From contig CAJUFQ010000004.1 in NCBI GenBank assembly GCA_910585625.1, forward strand, positions 69,389 to 133,388: 64,000 nucleotides of DNA, written 5' to 3'. Below, piece after piece: positions 1 to 9,183 of this stretch. This DNA comes from an uncultured Lachnospiraceae bacterium. Its GTDB lineage: Bacteria; Bacillota; Clostridia; Lachnospirales; Lachnospiraceae. A program made the position numbers and the translations under genes. Position 1 is the first letter of the stretch. Each line of letters begins with the position of its first letter. The notes beneath the pieces are model-generated. The model ran no database searches and was not told the origin of the DNA. It was given only the letters and a program-made list of their open reading frames with translations.

Positions 1-2082
1 GGGGAGCTCGACTTTGAATTTGTTTCAGACGAGCCATATAATAAAGCATACTACAACCCTACCTATGTAGACAACAGCGGTTCCCTGGCTTACGCCGGCC
101 ATAATACATCCAGCAGCGCTATTACCTTCTCTGTCTCCAGTACCAACACAGATATGCTAAAAATTACCTCAAATCCAAAAAGAACCATAGGCGCTTACGA
201 CTATTTTTTTGAAACAGTAAAATTTGAGTGTTTTAAGGCTGGCTACGTAGATATCATTGTTACAACCGGAAATACCTCTTACACACAACGCGTTTATATC
301 GTGCCGTGGTCAGTGTCCCTTTCGGCTCCCAAACAGACAGATTTCCACCACATTGCCCTAAAATGGGAGAAAATCCCCGGCTGCAGCGGCTACTACGTGC
401 AGCGCGCAACAAATGATGGTAAATTCAAAACTATTGGAACGACAGACGCAAACACAACCAAAATTTCCTTACCTGTAAAATGGAACGTGGAATACTATTA
501 CCAAATAGCCGGTTATGTAAAAGATGACGTCCGCACGGTAACAGGAGGAACTGGCGCGCCGACGCCTTTTACTGCCCAAAAAATGCCAGGTTCCATCATT
601 TCCTCTGTGGAACAATCCGGCGGCAGCAATTTGGAAATCAAATGGAATGCGATGAAAGGCGCAACGGGATATAAGCTTTACCGTTCGACCCAAGAGAACG
701 GAACTTATCAGTGCGTTTATACTGCAGACAACGGACAGATAACTTCCTACAAAGAGAAAGTCAGCAAGGGCGTTCCACACTACTACAAACTGATTACAAT
801 GGATGAGATAGGCAAAAGCGGTTTTTCCCCATCCGTTTCCCAGTTCATCCCCAACAAAAGCAAGGCTAAGAAAGTATTATGCAGCAAAATAAAGCAGAAA
901 GCTTCTTACGGTGAAGGACAATATTCCTACCACTGGGCACACCCGGACGAGACATACTACTACCAGTCTGGCGGCAAAATACATGTAGTCTGCGTCCAGG
1001 ACAACAAAGAGTTAAAAATTTATACACTAAGCCCTTCCTTTAAGGTGCAAAAGACCAAAACAGTAAAACTGACATACGATGTCTGGGGGGGCTTTTACCA
1101 GGGAACAGACGGCAATTTTTATGTAGCGATAGGCTATGAAAATCCCAAAGAAAGCAATAAAAAAACCGTGATTAAAGTAATCCAATTCAATAGCAAATGG
1201 AAAAAACTAAAAACAGCAAACATCAAGGGCGGGGCTGCAAATACCTTTGTAGGAATTTATTCCCCCTTTGATGCGGGAAGCTGCCGCATGGATATGCAGG
1301 GAAGCACCCTATACCTGATGACCTCCAGAAAGATGTTCGCGACCTTCCTCGACGGCCAGCGCCACCAGTCCAATATCTCCTTTAAAATCAATACTAAGAA
1401 GATGAAAGCAAAGGACGCAAACGAAAGTTATGCCAGCCATTCTTTTAACCAGTTTGTCAAATTCAAGGATGGTACGCTCTATTTACTGGATCACGGGGAC
1501 TCCCATCCCCGCGCCCTCAAGCTGACAACCGTATCTAATTACGGCTCAGATAAACAGAAAGTGCGAACTCTATCCATGTTGAAGTTTAAAGGAGAACACG
1601 GTAATAATTTTACCGGATGCACGGTTGGAGGCATGGAAATCGGCAGTAAGAATGTGCTTGTATGCGGAACATCACAGCCTCACAAACATAAACTTAAAAA
1701 GATTTCCGGTTTCGGTTATGATTTCAAGTACAACGCATACCTTGCCCTTGCCGACCGCAAATCCAAGAAGGTGACATATAAATGGCTGACATCATATAAT
1801 CCAAAAACCTCCTCTGTTACCGTAGGGGAAACGCGTATGGTCAAACTATCAGACAGCCGTTTCGCCATCCTTTATGCCACTACCCAAAAAGGGAAAACCA
1901 CTGTAAATTATGAGGTTTACAGCGATACCGGCCAAAAAGTTTACTCTAAAAAGTATACTGACATGATATTTGACGGCGATTCACAGCCCCTTTTAAATAA
2001 TGGGAACATTGTCTGGATATCAACAACCGAAAACAACGGCAAGGCAAAAACAACGCTTTATGCCATACCTGCCATATTTTAA
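1..2082 (+). CDS. Secreted fibronectin type III domain protein, 5' truncated
   Basis: The frame is open from base 1 to the stop at 2082, so the start and any signal peptide lie outside the window. The first ~50 visible residues look like an Ig-like or bacterial Big domain. Two Fn3-like repeats follow at about 320-590 and 600-840, recognisable by the alternating W-x-K and YKLYRS / YYVQRA strand patterns. The remaining ~400 residues are rich in Lys, Gly and aromatics, with repeated short beta blades that could form a propeller; I do not recognise that part. There is no sorting signal or membrane anchor at the C terminus. Inference: an exported cell-surface or secreted protein that binds or processes a polymer. 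The gene ends directly at the repeat starting at 2090. Confidence 0.7.
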   Translation, partial: GELDFEFVSDEPYNKAYYNPTYVDNSGSLAYAGHNTSSSAITFSVSSTNTDMLKITSNPKRTIGAYDYFFETVKFECFKAGYVDIIVTTGNTSYTQRVYIVPWSVSLSAPKQTDFHHIALKWEKIPGCSGYYVQRATNDGKFKTIGTTDANTTKISLPVKWNVEYYYQIAGYVKDDVRTVTGGTGAPTPFTAQKMPGSIISSVEQSGGSNLEIKWNAMKGATGYKLYRSTQENGTYQCVYTADNGQITSYKEKVSKGVPHYYKLITMDEIGKSGFSPSVSQFIPNKSKAKKVLCSKIKQKASYGEGQYSYHWAHPDETYYYQSGGKIHVVCVQDNKELKIYTLSPSFKVQKTKTVKLTYDVWGGFYQGTDGNFYVAIGYENPKESNKKTVIKVIQFNSKWKKLKTANIKGGAANTFVGIYSPFDAGSCRMDMQGSTLYLMTSRKMFATFLDGQRHQSNISFKINTKKMKAKDANESYASHSFNQFVKFKDGTLYLLDHGDSHPRALKLTTVSNYGSDKQKVRTLSMLKFKGEHGNNFTGCTVGGMEIGSKNVLVCGTSQPHKHKLKKISGFGYDFKYNAYLALADRKSKKVTYKWLTSYNPKTSSVTVGETRMVKLSDSRFAILYATTQKGKTTVNYEVYSDTGQKVYSKKYTDMIFDGDSQPLLNNGNIVWISTTENNGKAKTTLYAIPAIF

Positions 2083-2089
2083 ATCCAAA

Positions 2090-2254
2090 CAAAGTGTGCA
2101 ATCCCCCTCAATCTTGAGGGGGATTGCACACTTTGCTGCGCCAAGCGCTGTCGCTTTAGCGACGTCTTTCCTCTTGCGCGAGTGCGCACAATTGTTTTTG
2201 TCTTATGGGGAAGGCACTTTCACGCTTTAGCGTGACAAGGTCTTTCCTATAAGA
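2090..2254 (+). repeat. Structured intergenic repeat, copy 1 (short form)
   Basis: This is the first of three related copies (also 10190-10390 and 24938-25138), all in plus orientation and all between convergent genes. It opens with a perfect 21-bp stem (2090-2110 with 2115-2135, loop ATCT), then GTCGCT-TT-AGCGAC, TGCGC-GAGT-GCGCA, and a long terminal hairpin (about 2200-2254) with CACGCT-TT-AGCGTG at its tip. It lacks the inner GTCCTAAGG/CCTTAGGAC hairpin of the other two copies, so it is about 45 bp shorter. Base differences from the other copies keep pairing in plus-strand RNA through G-U pairs. It may act as the 3' end of the upstream gene's transcript. Confidence 0.8.
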
Positions 2255-2273
2255 GAACAAAGTCTTTCCTATA

Positions 2274-2313
2274 GCAAAAAAACCAGAGCCGGGAACTTTC
2301 TGCTTCCCGGCTC
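2274..2313 (-). terminator. Rho-independent terminator of the SNF2 gene
   Basis: On the minus strand a perfect 10-bp stem (GAGCCGGGAA with TTCCCGGCTC, 8-base loop) is followed after three bases by seven T. It lies about 50 bp past the helicase stop codon. Confidence 0.85.
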
Positions 2314-2364
2314 ATTAATCCCATTGTTACATTCTGGTCTTTTTCAATCTTCTCATATATTATC

Positions 2365-5300
2365 TTATATGTTCCCCAACAATTCCAACATTTCCTCCCT
2401 CGTGAATTTCACGCCTTCAAACCCTTCTGCGCCCAAAAGCTGCTCTGCCAGCCGGCTCTTCTTCTCCTGCAGCCTGAGTATGTTTTCTTCGATTGTTCCC
2501 TTGGCAATCAGTTTAAAGACCGTAACCGGGTTCTTCTGCCCTATCCGATGCGCGCGGTCCGTCGCCTGATTCTGCACTGCTACATTCCACCAGGGGTCGT
2601 AATGTATGACAAGGTCTGCCGCCGTCAGGTTCAGCCCGGTTCCCCCCGCTTTCAGGGAAATGCAGAATACCGGTATCTCCCCCGTCTGGAATTCTTCTAC
2701 CATCTTGGCCCGCCGTTCCTTACCAATAGACCCAGTGAGGAGCAAAAACGGAATCCCAGCCTGCGTAAGCTGCTCTTGTATCCTGGACAGCATGGTCGTA
2801 AATTGGGAAAACAGAAGGACTTTATGCCCGCCCTCAACGGCATTCCGCAGAAGTTCCATGCACATGGTCAGCTTAGCGGATTCTGCCTGGTAACCGTCAT
2901 ATACCAAAGATGGGTCGCAGCAGAGCTGCCTGAGCCTTGTCAGTTCAGAGAGTATCTGAATCTTCTGCGTGGCAAATTCCTCCTCCGTCTGACCCTCCAG
3001 CATCAGACGCAGCCTCTGCACATGGGCATAGTACAGCTTCTCCTGCTCCTCCTCCATTTGAGCATACACGGCTTCCTCCATTTTGGCAGGCAAATCCTTT
3101 AGCACGTCTTTTTTCAGCCTGCGCAGCACAAAGGGACGAATCATCTTCCGCAGACGCTCCATCTCTTCTTCCTCCTGATTCACAACAATGGGGATTTCCA
3201 ATTCTTCCCGGAATCTGCTGTACGGAAAAAGAAATCCCGGCATGAGATAATCGAAAATGCTCCACAGCTCGCTAAGACGGTTTTCAATCGGCGTCCCGGT
3301 CAAGGCTACCTTAAAATCCGCGCGGATTTCTTTCACCGCTTTTGCCGCTTTCGTACTATGGTTTTTGATATACTGCGCCTCATCTATCACCTCATATCTG
3401 AAATGGCAGCCCTCGTAATGCGGCAAATCGCGGCGCAGCAAATCATAGGAGGTGACCAGGATATCGCCTGCCGCCGCATCCGCAATCAGCTTCCTCCGGT
3501 CCACAGCCGTCCCGGTAATGGTGACAGCCGTAAGCGCCGGCGCAAACCTCTCAATTTCATTTTTCCAATTATATACTAAGGAGGCCGGGCAGACAATCAG
3601 GGCAAACCGGGAAGCGCGTATCCCTTCCTCCCATTCTGACAGCAGGAATGCAATTATCTGCAATGTCTTTCCCAATCCCATATCATCAGCCAATATCCCG
3701 CCAAATCCATTGGTTTTCAATGTTTTCAGCCAGAGGAACCCCTGCTTTTGGTATTCCCGCAGCACCCTCTCCAGAGACTGGGGAATTTCAAAATCATTGT
3801 CTTCCACCGTCTTCATGTTCCGGATCAGGGCGCGGAAATCTTTGTCCTTCGCAGCATGGAAGCCGTTCCTCTCATGCAGCTCGCCATCCAGGTAGAGGGC
3901 GCGGTATTTCGGCAAGCAGACGCTGCCGCCTTCCCAGTCCCTGGGAGAAATCCCCACTCCCTCCTGAATCCGTGAGAGTACTGCAATCCCATCCTCCTCC
4001 ATGCTGAGAAAGTCACCATTTTTCAGCCGGAAGAATTTGCGTTTTCTCCGATAGGCAGACAATATCTCCACCAGTTCTGACAACGGCATCTGGGGACTGT
4101 CTAACGTCAGCTCCAAAAGGTCTTCCTTTAGCGAAACACCCACAGAAATTGCCGGTGCCTGCCTGACGCGGACATTCCCCAGCTCATCGCTGACATATAG
4201 CGTGCCTATCTCTGCCAGCGCTTCCATGCCCTCCGTCAGAAGCATGTACAGCTTCTCCTCATCTCCTACGATAACCATCTGCTTTTTCTGCGGATCGGTA
4301 TTCTGGAACCACTGCCCTGCCAGCTGCCTGGCCTTGATTTCTTCCAGCTCATCCCGGTTCTCCAATGCCCGGGGCTTATCACAGACGTTGTATTTGCAAT
4401 CCCCATAAACTGCAAACATTTCACAAGTGACAGACTTTGCATCCGGGGCGTCCAGATACAGCGCATATTCCGGTTTTGGCGGCAGATACATCTCTTCTTC
4501 AAACTGCTGTCGCTGCACCTGGTAATGGCGTTCCAATACTGGCAAAAGTTCCTGGCAGAAAGCAGGCAATTCTGCTTTTCCTACAAAAAATTCCTCGTAT
4601 TTGAACGTATTCAGATGCTCCCAAAACGGCATGATTTCCCGCACCTGTTCCATGGGCATCCTATACACGCAGCTATTTTTCCAGCAATACGCATAGTTCC
4701 TCCCATAAGTATAGAAAGCAGTGTCTGCCTGAATCGTAACGCCGTCCGTTCCTCCCTGGATAATCAGGGCGGGAAGATAACGTCCGTCTCGCAGACGCCA
4801 CATCCGCTGAGTCTCGTAATCCATCTTGACCATGAATTCCTCAGCCTTAATCGCCTGGAAGAAATCATCCATATTTCCGCTGGTTATCTCTACGAACCGT
4901 CCTTTCGTACCATAATATTCCCAGCCTGAGCGGATCTCCCTGCGGGCGTCGGCCTCCTGCAGGAGAAACTGAGCCAAGGGCCTGCTATCCTCCGTGAACG
5001 ACTCCAAGGTATGGTAAAATTCCAGTTCCTTCCCATATCTCACAAGCTCCCTGCGCCTAAGGGAATCCGCAAATGCCTGGGTATTTTTCAGCACATACTT
5101 TTTCTTTCCGCCGATTTTAAATTCCACCTGGATTTTCCCATAGTTAATCCCAATCAGCGGAACCAGCTCTATCGTCCCATTGATGTCATTCTGCCAAAAT
5201 GACAGCCGTTCCTTTTCCTTGTATCCTTGAATCAGGTTTGTCACGCCGTGGCTGCTGCTTCTTTGCGGCAAAATCCCATGGCTCGCCGACGATCCTTCCG

Positions 5301-5370
5301 TGAGGAACCTGTCTCCCCGGATTGGGCCGGTATCTGCGTGAGTTTTTCTGTTTTGGGATTCGTGCTGCAT
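2365..5370 (-). CDS. SNF2/SWI2-family DEAD-like helicase
   Basis: A 1001-residue Swi2/Snf2 double-stranded DNA translocase. The N-terminal half carries a bacterial SNF2-associated region. The motor starts near residue 550: motif I ADDMGLGKT (about 560), DEAQ box VIDEAQYIKN (about 660), motif III ALTGTPIENRLSE, then the C-terminal RecA lobe with KVLLFSQFT, SLKAGGTGLNL, DPWWNVAVQNQATDRAHRIGQ. Most bacterial relatives begin with a SWIM zinc finger; none is seen, and the first ~50 residues are polar and unlike the family, so the N terminus may be shortened. The start at 5370 has an AAGGAG site. It is 70 bp downstream of the SIR2-ATPase gene on the same strand, so the two may be cotranscribed. Specific substrate unknown; SNF2 ATPases are frequent in defence islands. 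Confidence 0.9.
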   Translation of the reverse strand: MQHESQNRKTHADTGPIRGDRFLTEGSSASHGILPQRSSSHGVTNLIQGYKEKERLSFWQNDINGTIELVPLIGINYGKIQVEFKIGGKKKYVLKNTQAFADSLRRRELVRYGKELEFYHTLESFTEDSRPLAQFLLQEADARREIRSGWEYYGTKGRFVEITSGNMDDFFQAIKAEEFMVKMDYETQRMWRLRDGRYLPALIIQGGTDGVTIQADTAFYTYGRNYAYCWKNSCVYRMPMEQVREIMPFWEHLNTFKYEEFFVGKAELPAFCQELLPVLERHYQVQRQQFEEEMYLPPKPEYALYLDAPDAKSVTCEMFAVYGDCKYNVCDKPRALENRDELEEIKARQLAGQWFQNTDPQKKQMVIVGDEEKLYMLLTEGMEALAEIGTLYVSDELGNVRVRQAPAISVGVSLKEDLLELTLDSPQMPLSELVEILSAYRRKRKFFRLKNGDFLSMEEDGIAVLSRIQEGVGISPRDWEGGSVCLPKYRALYLDGELHERNGFHAAKDKDFRALIRNMKTVEDNDFEIPQSLERVLREYQKQGFLWLKTLKTNGFGGILADDMGLGKTLQIIAFLLSEWEEGIRASRFALIVCPASLVYNWKNEIERFAPALTAVTITGTAVDRRKLIADAAAGDILVTSYDLLRRDLPHYEGCHFRYEVIDEAQYIKNHSTKAAKAVKEIRADFKVALTGTPIENRLSELWSIFDYLMPGFLFPYSRFREELEIPIVVNQEEEEMERLRKMIRPFVLRRLKKDVLKDLPAKMEEAVYAQMEEEQEKLYYAHVQRLRLMLEGQTEEEFATQKIQILSELTRLRQLCCDPSLVYDGYQAESAKLTMCMELLRNAVEGGHKVLLFSQFTTMLSRIQEQLTQAGIPFLLLTGSIGKERRAKMVEEFQTGEIPVFCISLKAGGTGLNLTAADLVIHYDPWWNVAVQNQATDRAHRIGQKNPVTVFKLIAKGTIEENILRLQEKKSRLAEQLLGAEGFEGVKFTREEMLELLGNI

Positions 5371-5440
5371 GGCGGTACTCCTTTTTCAATTTATAGCAGT
5401 GGATGAATGTGATGGCAAAACAAGATACATCCTCTTAGCC

Positions 5441-8161
5441 TCATAGTGCTTTACCTTCATATATTCCAATGACACCCTCCAAGGCATTTTTCTTCACCTC
5501 TTCCTGGAATATCTCACAAAAATCTTTATCTAAAAACCGACTGACCCAGTTAAACTTATAAACAATAAAATAGTCTCCATATGCTTCTATGTCGCTTCTA
5601 TTAAAACTTTCATCCAGCCAGAGAATCCCGTCAGGCGCCATCAGATAAAACTTCTGCTGCAGGCTGTCTCTCTTATCCTTTATTTCAATCCACAGGTCTC
5701 TAATCCACTGGTTTTCATCTACATCTTCCCCTAAAAATCTTAATATCTTAATCAGCGCCTGTTTCCTGAGTCCATTATGCTGGTTTGTGGCGCTAAACAA
5801 ATAATCGCTTAAATACTTCTCCGAGATACAGACCAAGGCGTCATTTTCAATAACATCCGAAACCTCTGACTTATCCATGCATTTTTTACTATATAGCGCC
5901 GGATTTCCTATACCTTCAAGAAACCCCTTCGCAATTTCTTCTTTTCCGTACACTCTTAAATGAGGCCATACGCTTATCCTGCTAAAACACAATTTTCCTT
6001 TATACATTAGAATATCAACGTCATTTCTCATTATTTCACTGCCGTCTCTCAGCTGTCTCTGTAAATCATAAATATCGCTGCCGCTTTCTTCTTCCTCCCT
6101 TTGGCTATTCTTTATGATATCCATGATTTTTTCAATCTCTATCTGGTAAACCCCTTTGGCAATAGACCCCATTACACTCCCGCGTATCTGTAGGCCGTTT
6201 CTTGATAAGTCTGTCTTGACGTCTTCCTCGGCAACCTCAGCCTTTTTAATGTCCAGAATTACAAAGGGCATCTTTATATGGCTTAACTGATTATATGCTG
6301 CCTTTTGATACACAACTTGAGATATCATGTCATTATAAAGTATAAGATTTTTCCGATCCATGATTTCTTTCAGCTTCTTCTCCGAATCACTCAAGCTGGT
6401 TTCTTCTGTATCGTTGTTTTCGAATCGATATATCTTAATGTTATCCGCCTCTTGCAAAAACCAGTCTTCTAGTATCTCGGGTACTTTATATCCATCCCCC
6501 TTATAATCCACAGTAATGGAATTTCCTGCTTTCGTAACATACGATTCCAGTCCCAGCATTTCCATAGGTTTGTTTTCATCCTTTGATTCCATGCTTTCTT
6601 TCAGGTAAATCCTGATTATTGTAAACGATTTTCCACCAACATCCTCTATATCAACATCTTTGGGATCTAACCATCTGACCTGTTTCTTCTCATCTTTCAT
6701 ATAGATTTCCAGGGACAGCAGCTCGCCGGCGTCCTTCTTTGTGTAAACTTTCGCACGATTCCCTATCAGAAATACAGACAATATCCCAATCCCATATTTT
6801 CCTACTAACCCCTCGCAGTTCCCATTCTTATTGGTCTTGCCGACGGTAAGGAAATTTTCTTTTAATTCCTGCAAATCCATGCCAATCCCGTTATCTCTGA
6901 TTTCAAGATAGCAATCATTGTCTGTTTCATAAACTTTTATATTGACCTTTGCCGGTATCCCTTTCTTTTTGCACGCATCCAAGGCATTCTGCAGCAGTTC
7001 CCTCACAACCACTTTTATCTCGTCCTGCTGTTGATATAAAGGTTCAATCAATAGCTCGATTACATTTTCCGAAATCGTAAAATCCAACTCCCCAAACCGC
7101 TGGACAGAACCAACTTGAGAAATTGTTTGAAATAAATCAAGGTAATATTTTAAGTAAAAACACGGTACTTTAATCTGTTTTCCATTTGACAGCTCAATTT
7201 CTTTGTCCTCTACCCGTTCTTTTTCATCAGACTTTGCATAATCGACAATCCATATATGTTCTAAAAATTCATTTTTCTGTTCTTCCGTCATGATCTCAAT
7301 CATCGCCGTCAATATGTCTTTGATGTTTCGGTCCGTGATGCTATACCCTATGAAGATTACCGGATATTCCCAGAAGAACGTGAATAGCTTGGAATACAGA
7401 TATTTGCTTTTAGAAGAAAAATTATCATAATCTTCTTTCGTTATTATGATAGATTCCGGTTTTGTCACGCATCCATGAATCTTATACAAATCCATTTTCG
7501 TTCCATCCCCACACCGATTCTCCGAAAAACCTCCCTGCCCTATATGAACGTTGCATCTTTGTGTGAAAATAATCTCTTCCAGCAAAGTATCATAATTGGT
7601 AGTAATAATCGCTCTGGGGCTGATCCTTTGTAATGCCTGGATTTCCAGCTCCTTCTTCAGGCTGTCCGAATATTTCAGCATATTCTTCGTTATATTATCA
7701 TAACCTTCTGCAAGTTTTTGGATTTTTGAAGCATCACTCGAGGTTTCTATGCTCCCGACTCCTTGTAATTGATTTATAATCTCCTCATTAAATTCCTCAC
7801 TTTGTTTTAATACCATATCCTCTGCGTATTTCTGTGCATACTGCTTAAAGATTTCTGCAATAAGGTTCCTGAAAATCTTCCTGCGCCCTGTTTTATAGGC
7901 CTCTAATTCCTCGCTTCCTGCATTTCGGAAACAATAGTACTCCAGTTCCCGGGCAATCTCTTCATATTCTTCATTGCACGACTCTGCTATTGTTTTATAA
8001 TCGCACGCTACTTTCTCTGCAATCTGTGTCAATAGCCCTTCCCAATTAGGCGTATCTAAATATCTTTTTGACAGTCCGGAACCAATAAAGAAAATCGGCT
8101 GCTTTTTTTCATCGTGCAGTACTTGTCCCATTTTTTCTAACTTATCTTTTAGTTCATCCAT
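5441..8161 (-). CDS. SIR2-like NADase domain fused to HSP90-type ATPase
   Basis: A 906-residue fusion. Residues about 20-310 are a SIR2-like domain: GSGLS (27-31), TTNYD with Asn189, KIHG with His229, and GYSITDRN (272-279). Asn and His are the catalytic pair of NAD-degrading SIR2 defence effectors and both are kept. Residues about 370-560 are a GHKL/HSP90-type ATPase with the N box E388-LLQN392, DNGIGM (423-428), and a GLVGKYGIG glycine lid (451-459) close to that of HtpG. The rest (~560-906) is not recognised. Inference: an ATPase sensor or switch controlling NAD+ depletion, an abortive-infection design. It is followed by the SNF2 gene on the same strand. A role in anti-phage defence is inferred from domains, not shown here. 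Confidence 0.8.
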   Translation of the reverse strand: MDELKDKLEKMGQVLHDEKKQPIFFIGSGLSKRYLDTPNWEGLLTQIAEKVACDYKTIAESCNEEYEEIARELEYYCFRNAGSEELEAYKTGRRKIFRNLIAEIFKQYAQKYAEDMVLKQSEEFNEEIINQLQGVGSIETSSDASKIQKLAEGYDNITKNMLKYSDSLKKELEIQALQRISPRAIITTNYDTLLEEIIFTQRCNVHIGQGGFSENRCGDGTKMDLYKIHGCVTKPESIIITKEDYDNFSSKSKYLYSKLFTFFWEYPVIFIGYSITDRNIKDILTAMIEIMTEEQKNEFLEHIWIVDYAKSDEKERVEDKEIELSNGKQIKVPCFYLKYYLDLFQTISQVGSVQRFGELDFTISENVIELLIEPLYQQQDEIKVVVRELLQNALDACKKKGIPAKVNIKVYETDNDCYLEIRDNGIGMDLQELKENFLTVGKTNKNGNCEGLVGKYGIGILSVFLIGNRAKVYTKKDAGELLSLEIYMKDEKKQVRWLDPKDVDIEDVGGKSFTIIRIYLKESMESKDENKPMEMLGLESYVTKAGNSITVDYKGDGYKVPEILEDWFLQEADNIKIYRFENNDTEETSLSDSEKKLKEIMDRKNLILYNDMISQVVYQKAAYNQLSHIKMPFVILDIKKAEVAEEDVKTDLSRNGLQIRGSVMGSIAKGVYQIEIEKIMDIIKNSQREEEESGSDIYDLQRQLRDGSEIMRNDVDILMYKGKLCFSRISVWPHLRVYGKEEIAKGFLEGIGNPALYSKKCMDKSEVSDVIENDALVCISEKYLSDYLFSATNQHNGLRKQALIKILRFLGEDVDENQWIRDLWIEIKDKRDSLQQKFYLMAPDGILWLDESFNRSDIEAYGDYFIVYKFNWVSRFLDKDFCEIFQEEVKKNALEGVIGIYEGKAL

Positions 8162-8299
8162 TTTAATTTCCCCTTATCAAAATATAGTCCCTTAAAATAT
8201 GCCGCAGCTACTGTATTTACATTTTCCATCCATGTTCTCTGAAAAACCAGATTCCATGCTTTATACCCCCCACCGCCTTCATCAATGCACTAATTTATA

Positions 8300-8976
8300 T
8301 TATACAACAGATGCAGGAACATTGCACTTACTATCCCACATATGTTTTAGAGACACATGGGGTCTGGAAGAATAGTGCCTGATGCTGTTCCAAGCCAATG
8401 CTTTTGGGGTATAACCCATGCGTTCCCAGCCCTTATAAGCTCTGACATATTCGTATTCCTCATTTCCTATTTTGCGGATATCCGAAACATCATTTCCCGT
8501 AAAATTCCCAAGAAAGCCATATTCTCTTTAAACAGAATCTGCTCCACCTCATAATCAGCCGTTCGGTAGACCGTGAGCTGCGTGCATGTTGAGCGGATCG
8601 GAGACTCAATATTATAGAAATAGTTACCGTCTGGCGAAAAAGCAAAACCGCCGTCCTGCGCGCCAATGCGCGTAATTACGATTTTCTTCTGAAGCTGCAT
8701 CCTGCCAAAATCATAAATCGCCAGAAACCCCTCTGTTGATTTTGCAGCAAAAATATTCGTTTAAGGCTGAAATGCGCCGCAGTATGCATACGGAATGTCT
8801 TTGAATCTTCCTAATTCCTTACGATCCTGGCCATACACATAAATCATCGCACCGTTACACCCCACACGGTATATCCCATTATCATAAAAACCCCAAAAAT
8901 TCCGCATTATCATCACTCCCATTCTGGCATTTACATAATACCCAATTACAGCAGCGCTGTCAACTTTGGCAGGCAC
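8300..8976 (-). pseudogene. Broken WD40-like hypothetical protein
   Basis: Three pieces read as one protein. The first (from about 8925, MIMRNFWGFYDNG...) stops at an in-frame TAA at 8761-8763. The same frame continues directly as TNIFAAKSTEGFLAIYDFG and a blade-like SPDGNYFYNIE segment to a stop at 8467. A second frame takes over near 8490-8520 (LGNFTGNDVSDIRKIG...) and runs through EEYEYVRAYKGWERMGYTP to a stop at 8300. The gene therefore has one nonsense codon and one frameshift. The blade-like pattern suggests a beta-propeller; function unknown. It lies just upstream of the SIR2-ATPase gene. Confidence 0.65.
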
Positions 8977-9012
8977 ATGGAAAAATAGAGATGCAAAAAA
9001 TAACGGATGCTA

Positions 9013-9041
9013 TTGAAAAGATATCAAATATACGATATATT
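9013..9041 (+). promoter_or_regulatory. Probable sigma-A promoter for the phospholipase C gene
   Basis: TTGAAA (9013-9018), 17-bp spacer, TATATT (9036-9041) in AT-rich DNA about 140 bp before the start codon. Confidence 0.5.
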
Positions 9042-9183
9042 AAAATGACAATTTATTTGTAAATAATGATGTTTATAATCATAAATTTCCTCAAGCCTCT
9101 GATGACAAGCCTACGCGCATATCTCCATCATAAAATACAGAAAAACGTGCAAAATAAAATATAAAAATAAAGAGGTCAATACC

